From Polyangiaceae bacterium (GTDB taxonomy: Bacteria > Myxococcota_A > Polyangia > Polyangiales > Polyangiaceae): 64,000 nt of DNA. The translations under genes and the position numbers were made by a program. Where the stretch lies: assembly GCA_020633205.1 (NCBI GenBank), contig JACKEB010000011.1, positions 806,001 through 870,000 of the forward strand, read 5' to 3'. Positions within the stretch are counted from its first letter, which is position 1; the number at the start of each line of letters is the position of its first letter. Shown piece by piece: positions 7,421-15,286 of this stretch. The notes below the pieces were generated by a model. That model made no database searches, was not told where the DNA came from, and saw only the letters and a program-made list of their open reading frames with translations.

Positions 7421-8704
7421 ATGAGTGCGCCGGTGCCGAGTCAGTCGTCCCTGCTTCAACGCTACTTGGAGGTGCGGCGCTTCACCGAACAGCTGCGCGC
7501 GCCGCTGTCCGCCGAGGACTGCATCGTGCAGTCGATGCCTGATGTGAGCCCCACCAAGTGGCACCTCGCCCATGTGACGTGGTTCTTCGAGACCTTCGTG
7601 CTCAAGCCGCGTGCGGCTCGGGGCCTGGACTACTCGGTGTTCGACCCGAGCTTCGAGTACCTGTTCAACTCCTACTACAACAGCGTGGGTGCGCAGTACC
7701 CGCGGGCGCGGCGTGGTCTCGTCACGCGACCGAACCTGGAGACGGTGCTCGCGTATCGTCAACACGTCGATCAAGCGATGACCCAGGTGCTTGGGACAGA
7801 GCTCTCGGCCGAGGAGCATGCGGTCGTGGAGTTAGGGCTACACCACGAGCAGCAGCACCAAGAGCTCTTGCTGATGGACATCAAGCACGTGCTGTTTCAA
7901 AGCCCGAGCTTTCCAGTGTACTCAGCTGATACCGCGAGGAATCAATCCAGGGCTGGCTCAAGCGATGTCGGTCCGACTGAGTTCTTGGATTTTGGGGGAG
8001 GGTTGAAGGCGCTGGGAACCGACGGCCCAGGCTTTCACTTCGACAACGAGGGGCCGCGGCACCAGGTCCACCTCGAGGCCTACCAGCTCGGGTCGCGGCT
8101 CGTGACCAACGGGGAGTTTTTCGAGTTCATGCGAGACGGCGGCTATTCCCAGCCGCTTTTGTGGCTCAGCGACGGCTGGGCCAGCGTGCGCGCCGAAGGC
8201 TGGAGCTCGCCGCTCTACTGGGTGGAGCGTGAGGGCGAGTTCTATGAGTTCACCCTGCGCGGCCTCGAACCGCTCGATCTAGCTGCGCCGGTGTGCCACG
8301 TCAGCTACTTCGAGGCAGACGCGTTTGCTAGCTGGGCCAAGGCGCGGCTCCCCGGCGAAGCCGAGTGGGAGGCGGCGGCGGGAAGCTTGGGCTCTGTCCG
8401 GGATAAACCATGCGGAAATTTTGTTGAGAGCGGTGCCCTGCATCCCAGCGCGGCGCGCGGCGAAGGCCTCCGCCAGATGCACGGCGACGTCTGGGAGTGG
8501 ACCGCGAGTGCCTACGCGCCGTACCCGGGCTTCAAGGTCGCGGATGGCGCCCTGGGGGAATACAACGGTAAGTTCATGGTGAGCCAGCAGGTGCTGCGCG
8601 GCGGCGCGTGCGTGACGAGCGGGAGCCACTTCCGTCCCACTTATCGGAACTTCTTCTATCCAGGCCAGCGCTGGATGTTCTCAGGGATCCGCCTCGCGCG
8701 CTGA
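7421..8704 (+). CDS. egtB: EgtB-type ergothioneine sulfoxide synthase
   Basis: The protein has 427 residues from the ATG at 7421 (a TTG at 7412 is possible). The N-terminal DinB-like domain carries the non-heme iron ligands: His51 in KWHLAHVTWFFET, and His142 and His146 in LHHEQQHQELLL. The second half is an FGE-sulfatase-type domain (PRHQVHLEAYQLGSRLVTNGEF, CHVSYFEADAFASWAKARLP, GDVWEWTASAYAPYPGF, VLRGGACVT, RPTYRNFF). EgtB joins hercynine to a thiol donor and oxidises it, using O2 and iron, on the way to ergothioneine. The methyltransferase EgtD, often adjacent, is not in this window. It converges with the phasin gene, leaving 24 bp between them. Confident in the enzyme; the sulphur donor (gamma-Glu-Cys or Cys) is not decided here. 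Confidence 0.93.
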   Translation: MSAPVPSQSSLLQRYLEVRRFTEQLRAPLSAEDCIVQSMPDVSPTKWHLAHVTWFFETFVLKPRAARGLDYSVFDPSFEYLFNSYYNSVGAQYPRARRGLVTRPNLETVLAYRQHVDQAMTQVLGTELSAEEHAVVELGLHHEQQHQELLLMDIKHVLFQSPSFPVYSADTARNQSRAGSSDVGPTEFLDFGGGLKALGTDGPGFHFDNEGPRHQVHLEAYQLGSRLVTNGEFFEFMRDGGYSQPLLWLSDGWASVRAEGWSSPLYWVEREGEFYEFTLRGLEPLDLAAPVCHVSYFEADAFASWAKARLPGEAEWEAAAGSLGSVRDKPCGNFVESGALHPSAARGEGLRQMHGDVWEWTASAYAPYPGFKVADGALGEYNGKFMVSQQVLRGGACVTSGSHFRPTYRNFFYPGQRWMFSGIRLAR

Positions 8705-8728
8705 CGGATCCCCAGAGCGCGACCGTTC

Positions 8729-8989
8729 TCAGCCTTCGCTGATGTTCGGCACGCGAGTCAGCTCGAGGGCGAAGCGCTGCCATGCGCTGCCGAGTTCACC
8801 CCATGCCTGGAGGGAGTCCTTCATCAGCTTGGCGGTCTCGTCGATGGACTCGCACGCGCGCTTGGTCTGCTGCGCGCTGAGCTCGTTGAACTGGCTGTTC
8901 AGGCTCTCCATGCGAGCGGTCTGAGCGCGCATCAGCTTGCTGTAGGTCTCGGTGTAGGGATTGGCTGCGAAGAATTGGTTGGGAAACAT
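8729..8989 (-). CDS. Phasin-like PHA granule protein
   Basis: This 86-residue, almost wholly helical protein starts MFPNQFFAANPYTETYSKL, with AAGGA just ahead of the ATG. The amphipathic pattern (LNSQFNELSAQQTKRACESIDETAKLMKDSL in broken heptads) and the central Ala/Gln/Glu composition match short phasins, which coat PHA granules and limit their size. It lies at the left end of a PHA locus, 119 bp after the symporter gene on the same strand, which supports the call. I see no PhaR-type palindrome directly ahead of it. Assignment by composition and context, so moderate. Confidence 0.7.
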   Translation of the reverse strand: MFPNQFFAANPYTETYSKLMRAQTARMESLNSQFNELSAQQTKRACESIDETAKLMKDSLQAWGELGSAWQRFALELTRVPNISEG

Positions 8990-9108
8990 GGCTAGTCCTT
9001 TGGTTGTTCGCGCCCTGTTCTACGTGAGGCGAGGGTCGCGACGTTGTGTTCCGATGCGGTGGCCCAACCACGCGATCGAGAGTTTGTGAAAGCGCCCCCG
9101 AGGGGGTG

Positions 9109-10791
9109 CTAGGCGCCCGCGCTGCTCTGGGCGTCGCTCGAGCTGAAGCGCGCCTCTTCGGGCTTTGAACCTAGCTCGCTGTCCTGCTGCGCATTGCCGT
9201 CGGGAACCGACTTGGGGGCCAACGCGACGCCCAGGAGGCCGACGACGCTGCTCAGGATGAGCCCGTAGGTTGCGGTGACGCCGGGGTTCAACAACCCCAG
9301 CTGAACGGCGCCGTGGTCGAACATCCACCCAAGGGCGGTGCTACCGAGCACGCCGTCCGCGAGCTGCACGCCGTGAGACTTTGCCCAGCTGGCCCAGCTG
9401 TAGAGGCTGAAGTGAACCGCGAGGCCCGTGGCAGCGGCGGCGAAGGCTGCGCGCTTGTCCATGCGCTTGAACAGGATGCCGAACAGGATCGGCACCGTGG
9501 AGGCCGCGACGATGCCGTAGACGCCCACCTGACCAAAGATGCCGAGGAGCTTCGGGGGATGAATCGAAATCAGCAGCGCGGCGACACCGATGGCCAGCAA
9601 GATGGCCTGGGAGGCGCGGTGTGCGATGCGCGCGCGCTGCTCCTCCTCGTAGTTCTTGAGCAGGTTCTTTTCCGTGAGGTTCAAGAACAGGTCGTTCGCG
9701 GCGATGCTGGAGAGCGCCACCAGGATGCCATCCAAGGTGCTCATGCCGGCGGCGAGCAGCGCCACGGTGATCACGGAGAGCATCCCTGGACCGAAGCTAT
9801 TCGCCAGGTAAGCGGCCATCACCTGGTCCTGACGAAAGGCACCCGTCGTGGGATCCAGGAGCGCGTCCTTCGGAAGCTCCATCACTCGGGCGTAGAGCCC
9901 CACCAAGAGCAGCGCTGTGAAGATGCCGAAGCTGACAAGCGTTACCGCGAGGTACTGACGGATCTCCTTCTTGCCTTTCACGTAGAGCGCCTTGGTCATG
10001 ATGTGCGGCTGACACACCAGCGCAAAACCGATGATGAAACCGGCGACGTAGACCGTGAATGGGCTGGAAAACAGCGGGCTCTTCGGGTTCACGCCCATCA
10101 CCAGGTTCGGATCTTGGGCGGCGATCTTGTCCATGAACGGGCCGATGCCACCGCTCAGGTAGTGTGCGCCGCTGCCGATGATCACCACGCTGACGATGAG
10201 CATGATCACACCCTGCAGGGTGTTCGTGTAAGCGTGCGCGTAGGTGCCGCCGACGAAGACGTAGCTGAAGACGAAGCCAACGATCAGGAGCAGGCTCTCG
10301 AGGTTGCTCAGCCCCAGGGTTTGCTGCATCACGATCGACAAGCCGCCGACGATCAGCACGACGAAGCTCAAGCTGAGCAAGTTCACTGCTGCAAAGAAGA
10401 TGGAGAGCGCCCGTGAGTCGTAGCGCTTGCCGGTCCACTGAGGCAGCGTGATGGCTTTGTGCTTCTCGCCAATCGCGCGAAACCCGGCGCTCATCACCAA
10501 GAGGCCAACTGCGATACCGAGGCCAGCGGCTAGCCCAAGATGCATGAACGCCGAGAGGCCGTGCACATAGACGAACCCGGGGTTGATCACGAAGGTCGCG
10601 GTCGAGGCGATGCTCGCGGCCAGCGTGATGCCCACCACCCACGGGTTCATGTTGCCGCTACCCACCGCGAAGGAGCGAATGTCCGTGGTGCGCTTGTGCC
10701 CCAGCCACGCGAGGTAGCTCGTACCCAGCATGTAGACGATGAACAGACCCCAAATCAGCGGCCGCTCGGCGATCAAGTCGATGTAACGCAT
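9109..10791 (-). CDS. Sodium:solute symporter family transporter (SSS), candidate hydroxybutyrate/organic acid importer
   Basis: This 560-residue protein has about 13 membrane helices and typical SSS features: an early LAWLGHKRTTDIRSFAVGSGNMNPWVVGITLAASIASTAT-like block (residues about 28-68), a central TYAHAYTNTLQGVIML segment, and GMSTLDGILVALSSIAANDLF. It should drive Na+-coupled uptake of a small solute across the inner membrane. It starts 43 bp after an SDR gene in a leftward unit headed by the gene at 11608, with a GGGGGAAG ribosome binding site. The PHA context makes 3-hydroxybutyrate or another short organic acid a reasonable substrate, but that is inference. The last 40 residues are a polar tail. 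Confidence 0.88.
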   Translation of the reverse strand: MRYIDLIAERPLIWGLFIVYMLGTSYLAWLGHKRTTDIRSFAVGSGNMNPWVVGITLAASIASTATFVINPGFVYVHGLSAFMHLGLAAGLGIAVGLLVMSAGFRAIGEKHKAITLPQWTGKRYDSRALSIFFAAVNLLSLSFVVLIVGGLSIVMQQTLGLSNLESLLLIVGFVFSYVFVGGTYAHAYTNTLQGVIMLIVSVVIIGSGAHYLSGGIGPFMDKIAAQDPNLVMGVNPKSPLFSSPFTVYVAGFIIGFALVCQPHIMTKALYVKGKKEIRQYLAVTLVSFGIFTALLLVGLYARVMELPKDALLDPTTGAFRQDQVMAAYLANSFGPGMLSVITVALLAAGMSTLDGILVALSSIAANDLFLNLTEKNLLKNYEEEQRARIAHRASQAILLAIGVAALLISIHPPKLLGIFGQVGVYGIVAASTVPILFGILFKRMDKRAAFAAAATGLAVHFSLYSWASWAKSHGVQLADGVLGSTALGWMFDHGAVQLGLLNPGVTATYGLILSSVVGLLGVALAPKSVPDGNAQQDSELGSKPEEARFSSSDAQSSAGA

Positions 10792-10834
10792 GTCTTCCCC
10801 CGCACCCCGCGCCCTCTGGCGCGAGCAATCGATC

Positions 10835-11584
10835 TCAGGTCATCACCAAGCCGCCGTCGACGTCGAGTACCCGGGCGTTGAAGTACTCGCACTCGATGCA
10901 GAAGCGCAGGGCGAGCCACAGGTCTTCGGGCACACCAATTCGACCCACGGGGATGGCGGCGACCAGCGCATCGCGCGCCTTCTGATTCATGCCCTGAGTC
11001 ATCGGCGTTTCCACCATGCCCGGCGCGATACCGACCACGCGGGTGCCAAACTTCGCCAGCTCGCGCGCCCAGGTCACGGCGTTTGCCGCGAGGGCCGCCT
11101 TCGCCGCGACGTAGCTGGACTGCCCGCGGTTTCCGTGTCGAGACACCGAAGACATGTTCACGATCAAGCTTGGGCGTTCCTCGCTCTCGGCGACTCGGAA
11201 GGCAAACTCGCGGGCCATGAAGGTCGCGCCGCTCAGGTTGACGGCGGTGACGGCGTCCCAGTCCGCCTTCGACATCTTCGTCAGCGCACCGGTGTCCCGC
11301 GCCTTCTTCACCAGCAAGCCATCGCGGATGATGCCAGCGTTGTTCACCAGCACGTTCAGCCCGCCCATTTGCTCCTGGGCCCAGGCGACAAAGCCTTCGC
11401 AATCTGACTCCTGGCTGACGTCCAGGCGGCGCTTGTGAATTCCGCTCGGCAATGCTTCGAGCCCGGCCTCATCGACGTCGCCTACCGCGACTTGCGCCCC
11501 CAGCTCGTGGAGACGCATTGCGAAGTGGAGTCCCATGCCTTTGGCTCCACCAGTGACGATTGCGCGACAGCTTTCCAGTTTCAT
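10835..11584 (-). CDS. SDR-family reductase/dehydrogenase (PhaB- or 3-hydroxybutyrate-dehydrogenase-like)
   Basis: The protein has 249 residues. Classical SDR motifs are complete: cofactor loop TGGAKGMG (residues 11-18), NNAG at 81-84, catalytic Ser146 in VNMSSVS, and Tyr158/Lys162 in SYVAAK. Asp36 at the end of beta-2 (VGDVDE) suggests NAD(H) rather than NADP(H), which fits a 3-hydroxybutyrate dehydrogenase better than a classical NADPH-dependent PhaB, though not decisively. I chose the ATG at 11584 (GAGGAA ahead of it) rather than an upstream in-frame start that would overlap the preceding gene. It sits between a PHA-associated gene and an SSS transporter in one leftward unit. Confidence 0.85.
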   Translation of the reverse strand: MKLESCRAIVTGGAKGMGLHFAMRLHELGAQVAVGDVDEAGLEALPSGIHKRRLDVSQESDCEGFVAWAQEQMGGLNVLVNNAGIIRDGLLVKKARDTGALTKMSKADWDAVTAVNLSGATFMAREFAFRVAESEERPSLIVNMSSVSRHGNRGQSSYVAAKAALAANAVTWARELAKFGTRVVGIAPGMVETPMTQGMNQKARDALVAAIPVGRIGVPEDLWLALRFCIECEYFNARVLDVDGGLVMT

Positions 11585-11607
11585 ACGCGGTTCCTCGTAG
11601 CTCGAGC

Positions 11608-12012
11608 TCAGAAGTGCTCGCGGTCCAGGCTCTGAGCCTGGAGGTCTTGGGTTGCCTTGATGAACTCGACCTGCAGACGCTGGACGTAGTTCAGCGTGTC
11701 CTTCGCGAGCCAAGCGCTCGCGTCGACCCAGTGTAGCCAGCGGCCAAGCGCCTGACTCGCCAGTTCCGCGTGCAGCGTCGCCGCCGGCTGCAGTGTTTCA
11801 GCCTGCTGCAGTGTCTCAGCGTACGCTCCACTGAACGGGTTCGAGGATGGAGCGAATCCTGGAGGGAACACGCCAGGCCAAGGCGTGCTCTGTAGCGCGC
11901 GTAGCCACTGTTCTTGCAGCTGGGCCGCCACTTGGGTCCCCCCGAACAGGCGCGACCACTCGCCGAGCAGTTTGCTCCAGATCACGCCGTGCTTGGGTTG
12001 CTGGTTGAACAC
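11608..12012 (-). CDS. PHA-associated helical protein (phasin/PhaE-like), first gene of the reductase-transporter unit
   Basis: The 134-residue protein starts at a GTG. It is helical with Trp- and Gln-rich segments (WSKLLGEWSRLFGG, QLQEQWLRALQSTPWPGVFPPGF, LASQALGRWLHWVDASAWLAKDTLNYVQRLQVEF). Such Trp-rich helices with central Pro/Phe turns resemble PhaE-type subunits and phasins, but no single signature proves it. It is followed 23 bp later by the SDR gene. A perfect TGTTGC-ATT-GCAACA palindrome lies 42 bp ahead of its start, so it is probably under PhaR control with the SDR and symporter genes. Confidence 0.65.
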   Translation of the reverse strand: MFNQQPKHGVIWSKLLGEWSRLFGGTQVAAQLQEQWLRALQSTPWPGVFPPGFAPSSNPFSGAYAETLQQAETLQPAATLHAELASQALGRWLHWVDASAWLAKDTLNYVQRLQVEFIKATQDLQAQSLDREHF

Positions 12013-12053
12013 GGCGCCAAACTACGGGACGGCGATTGGGTCGTCAATTGAAA

Positions 12054-12068
12054 TGTTGCATTGCAACA
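12054..12068. promoter_or_regulatory. PhaR-type operator candidate 1
   Basis: TGTTGC-ATT-GCAACA, a perfect 6+6 palindrome with a 3-nt centre. It lies 42 bp before the leftward gene at 12012 and 200 bp before the rightward operon at 12272. The TGC-N3-GCA core resembles reported PhaR targets. Confidence 0.65.
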
Positions 12069-12204
12069 CGGTGCTGCCGGTCGCGACCGCTGGGTCCCTT
12101 TGGCTGAGCCGATTTACGCTAGAAAGCTGATTCTGAGGGTATGGTGCGTCGCGAAACGAAAGGGCTTGACGCTGACCCGTCGGATGGAGCAAGACAGACG
12201 ACGT

Positions 12205-12219
12205 TGTTGCGATGCAACA
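12205..12219. promoter_or_regulatory. PhaR-type operator candidate 2
   Basis: TGTTGC-GAT-GCAACA, with the same arms as the site at 12054. It lies 52 bp before the GTG of the hydrolase/PhaE-like/acyl-CoA synthetase/PhaC operon. The two sites together cover both divergent promoters. Confidence 0.65.
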
Positions 12220-12271
12220 TGGCGGGGTTCGAAGCTCGTGAATCGAGGCCGAGCGCCGTCCAGGAGGCGAT

Positions 12272-13189
12272 GTGCATTGGCGGTTTAGCAGTCCGAACTT
12301 TTACGAAGGTCCCCTACCTGGGGCTCCCGAAGAGGACAGCTACGCCGACGTGTGTGGAGCGCGTATTCGCTATCGCGTGTCTGGAAGTGGGCCCGCGGTG
12401 GTGTTGCTTCACGGCTACGCGTCTTCCCTCGATGCGTGGGACGACGTCGTCCCAGCCCTATCGGCGCGCCATCAGGTGATCGCTGTCGACTTGAAGGGCT
12501 TTGGCTACAGCAGTCGCGGCGCGGGCGACTATTCACCCGCAGCCCAAGCACGAATCGTGGTGGCCCTCCTCGACCACTTGCGGCTCCCTCGCGCCGCGAT
12601 CGTGGGTCACTCGTGGGGTGCGTCGGTCGCGCTCGCGACGAGCCTGGCAGTGCCTCAGCGGATCAGTCGCGTGGCCCTCTACGATGCGTGGGTCTATGAA
12701 GATCAGCTCCCAGCGTGGATGGTGCTGGCCCGAGCCGATGGCATTGGTGAGTGGATGTTTGGCTGGAGCGGTCACGGGCACGTGGAGCGCACCATGCCCA
12801 TTGCCTACTACGACCGGCGTCGCATCACCTCCGATCGAGTGCGCCGCGTGGAGCAGCTGCTGGAGCTCCCGGGTAGCAAAGCCGCGGCGTTGGCAACGCT
12901 GCGCGCCCAGAAGTTTCGCCGTCAGGAGCAACGCTACGGGGAACTGAGTCAGCCCGTGTTGTTGCTCTGGGGCAAGGAAGACTGCATCTCCACGCTGCCG
13001 GTGGCGTATCGGCTCATGCGGCAGCTCAGGCATGCGGAACTCAAGGTGTATCCCCGCTGCGGTCACTTCCCCATGGTCGAGGCCCTGGAAGAATCCAACC
13101 GCGACCTCGCGGGTTTCCTCGAAGTGGAGGTCGAAGCGGCTCAGGCGGACGCGCTAGGATCGGAGCTCAAGCGCAGGAGGGCGCCATGA
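12272..13189 (+). CDS. Alpha/beta hydrolase, first gene of the phaC operon
   Basis: The 305-residue protein starts at a GTG preceded by AGGAGG at ideal spacing. It has a canonical alpha/beta-hydrolase core: oxyanion motif VVLLHGYASS (about residues 43-52), nucleophile elbow VGHSWGAS (about 112-119), an acid in LLWGKEDCIS, and the His of YPRCGHFPMVE. No signal peptide is seen, so it acts in the cytoplasm. Its stop overlaps the next start (ATGA), tying it to the PhaE-like and PhaC proteins. It may be an intracellular hydroxyacyl ester or oligomer hydrolase; the substrate is not evident. Confidence 0.85.
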   Translation: MHWRFSSPNFYEGPLPGAPEEDSYADVCGARIRYRVSGSGPAVVLLHGYASSLDAWDDVVPALSARHQVIAVDLKGFGYSSRGAGDYSPAAQARIVVALLDHLRLPRAAIVGHSWGASVALATSLAVPQRISRVALYDAWVYEDQLPAWMVLARADGIGEWMFGWSGHGHVERTMPIAYYDRRRITSDRVRRVEQLLELPGSKAAALATLRAQKFRRQEQRYGELSQPVLLLWGKEDCISTLPVAYRLMRQLRHAELKVYPRCGHFPMVEALEESNRDLAGFLEVEVEAAQADALGSELKRRRAP

Positions 13190-13506
13190 GTTTTCAAACC
13201 GTCGGTCCGTGGGGCGCGTTCAAGCGCTACTTCAAGGCGTGGGACAACGCGACCACGCCGTATCTCGATAGTGTGCTCAAGAACCCGTTGTTACTCGAGC
13301 CGGTCGCTGGTTGCTTGGGTGCAGCCACCAAGCTCAAGCGCGCAGCGGACAGCCTGAGCGCTGGCGTGTGGTCGGGGATGGGCCTGCCGACGCGCCGGGA
13401 TCAGGAGCGCACGTTGCACGTTCTCCACGAGCTGGAGAGCCGTCTGATCGATCTCGAGGAGCGCTTGGAAGATCTCCAAGGTGCTGCTGCTGCGCCGCGA
13501 GAGTGA
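13186..13506 (+). CDS. Short PhaE-like subunit of class III PHA synthase
   Basis: This protein has 106 residues. The second half carries the pattern found at the end of class III PhaE and class IV PhaR subunits: a hydrophobic stretch, then GMGLPTRRDQERTLHVL (about residues 64-80) running into a charged coiled coil (ELESRLIDLEERLEDLQ). Full PhaE proteins are about 350 residues, so this is a minimal form carrying mostly the C-terminal PhaC-contact region. It overlaps the hydrolase gene by 4 nt (ATGA), has AGGAGGG ahead of it, and lies in the same operon as phaC. Activating PhaC is the natural guess. Moderately sure. Confidence 0.65.
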   Translation: MSFQTVGPWGAFKRYFKAWDNATTPYLDSVLKNPLLLEPVAGCLGAATKLKRAADSLSAGVWSGMGLPTRRDQERTLHVLHELESRLIDLEERLEDLQGAAAAPRE

Positions 13507-13564
13507 TTCGCTTCGCAGCGTTTCCGAGGCGCGCCGCACGAACGCGCCGTTTCCTGGGGGAGCC

Positions 13565-15286
13565 ATGGACGTTACGCCGTATCTGAAAGTCGAAAATGCT
13601 GCATTGATTCTGCTCGAGGCTGCCGCGCGCCACGGGGACTTGTCGCGGTTCATGCTGCCTACCTCCGAAGTACCTCGAGGAAACAACTACAGCGGCTTCG
13701 CACCTTTGAGTTGGCTCGCCCATGGCAAGCAGGTCGCGGCCGTATGGCGCATGCTCCGCGACTTCGGTCTCGCTCGGGGGGAGCGCGCGGCGGTGTTCGG
13801 GCACAATCGCGTGGAGTGGATGGCTGCGGCGCTTGGCGTTCAGGCCGCTGGTGGCGTCTGCGTTCCGATTTACCCCGCTTCGACTGCGCCCCAGGCGGCT
13901 TACATCCTGAATCACAGTGACGCGCGAGTGGTCTTCGTGGACTCCGTGGAGTTGCTTGGGCGGCTGCTTGACCAAGCCGAAGAGCTTGGGACCGTGGAGC
14001 GGGTCCAACTCATCGATCCGGATCTCAGCCTCGATGTGGCGCGGGACCAGCTGGCCTCACGCCTCGAGCAGCCGAGCGCACGGGCACTGCTCGAGCGCAC
14101 CGCGCCCTGGAACGACCTGCTGTCAGCGATGGGCGACACCGAGGTAGAGCTTGCGACCAGGAGCGCCGCGAGCGTACCTGTCACTGCGCCGGGCATGATG
14201 CTCTACACCAGTGGCACCACGGGTCACCCCAAGGGCGTGCCGCTCACCCACGAGAACCTCGGCATCAACTGGCGCGACTGGTTCGTGAACAACGCGCCAC
14301 GCCTGCCGGAAGACGGCGTGGACCTGCTATGGCTCCCGATGAGCCACATCTTCGGCTACGGCGAGACCATCATCGGCAACCGTCTGGGCTTCTTGAGTTA
14401 CCTCACGGATCCAAAAACGGTGCTCGACTTGATGCCGCGGATTCGCCCCAACGTCTTCATGAGTGTGCCGGTGTACTGGGAACGACTGGCGGCCTCGGTC
14501 ATCGAGCTAGCGGACGAAGCGGCCCGCGCGAAGCGCCTGCAGGCGGTCACGGGTGGGCGCTTGCAGTTCTGCCTCTCGGGCGGTGCCGGGTTGAAGCGCC
14601 AAGTGAAGGAGCAGTTCCTCTCCGCGGGGATCTTGATCATCGAAGGCTATGGCCTAACGGAGTGCTCTCCGACGCTCACCCTCAACCGGCCCGACGACTT
14701 TGACTTCGAGAGCGTCGGCAAGCCACTACCCTCCGTCGAGCTCAAGCTGGACGACGACGGCGAGATCCTCGCCAAAGGGCCAAGCATCTTTGGTGGCTAC
14801 CACAAGAACCCTGAAGCGACCGCTGAAGCGTTCGACAGCGAAGGCTGGTTCAAGACGGGCGACCTGGGGCGCTTCACCGAAAGGGGCTTCTTGCAGATCA
14901 TCGGTCGCAAGAAGGAGATCTTGGTCACCGCGGGAGGCAAGAATGTTGCCCCAGGGAACATAGAGAAACTCTTCGCCGACGACCCGCTGTTCGAGCACGC
15001 GGTCGCCTATGGAGACGCGAAAAAGTACATCGTGCTTGGTGTCTGGCCGAATCAAGAGGAGCTCGAGGCGCGCACCAAGGCGAGCGGCAGGTCCGCCGAA
15101 GAGCTAATCCAGTCCCGCATTGAAGCGGCGAATCACGACCTCGCGCGCTTCGAGCAGATCAAGCGCTTCAAGCTGATGGCGCCGAGCCTCAGCGTGGACG
15201 ACGGCATGCTCACGACTACCCTGAAGTTGCGTCGCAAGGCGGTATACGAACGGTTCCGCGATGCATTCGAAGGGCTCTATGAATGA
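13565..15286 (+). CDS. Acyl-CoA synthetase (AMP-binding), coupled to PhaC
   Basis: The protein has 573 residues from the ATG at 13565, which has GGGGGAG ahead of it. ANL-superfamily motifs are present: the P-loop-like LYTSGTTGHPKG (about residues 211-222), YGLTECSP, the TGDLG hinge region with Asp, and the C-terminal GRKKEILVTAGGKNVAP block. It forms acyl-AMP and then acyl-CoA. It resembles long-chain acyl-CoA synthetases, but its last codons overlap the start of phaC (ATGA), so the product probably feeds PhaC. That suggests activation of 3-hydroxy acids, including scavenged ones. Substrate range is inferred from context only. Confidence 0.9.
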   Translation: MDVTPYLKVENAALILLEAAARHGDLSRFMLPTSEVPRGNNYSGFAPLSWLAHGKQVAAVWRMLRDFGLARGERAAVFGHNRVEWMAAALGVQAAGGVCVPIYPASTAPQAAYILNHSDARVVFVDSVELLGRLLDQAEELGTVERVQLIDPDLSLDVARDQLASRLEQPSARALLERTAPWNDLLSAMGDTEVELATRSAASVPVTAPGMMLYTSGTTGHPKGVPLTHENLGINWRDWFVNNAPRLPEDGVDLLWLPMSHIFGYGETIIGNRLGFLSYLTDPKTVLDLMPRIRPNVFMSVPVYWERLAASVIELADEAARAKRLQAVTGGRLQFCLSGGAGLKRQVKEQFLSAGILIIEGYGLTECSPTLTLNRPDDFDFESVGKPLPSVELKLDDDGEILAKGPSIFGGYHKNPEATAEAFDSEGWFKTGDLGRFTERGFLQIIGRKKEILVTAGGKNVAPGNIEKLFADDPLFEHAVAYGDAKKYIVLGVWPNQEELEARTKASGRSAEELIQSRIEAANHDLARFEQIKRFKLMAPSLSVDDGMLTTTLKLRRKAVYERFRDAFEGLYE

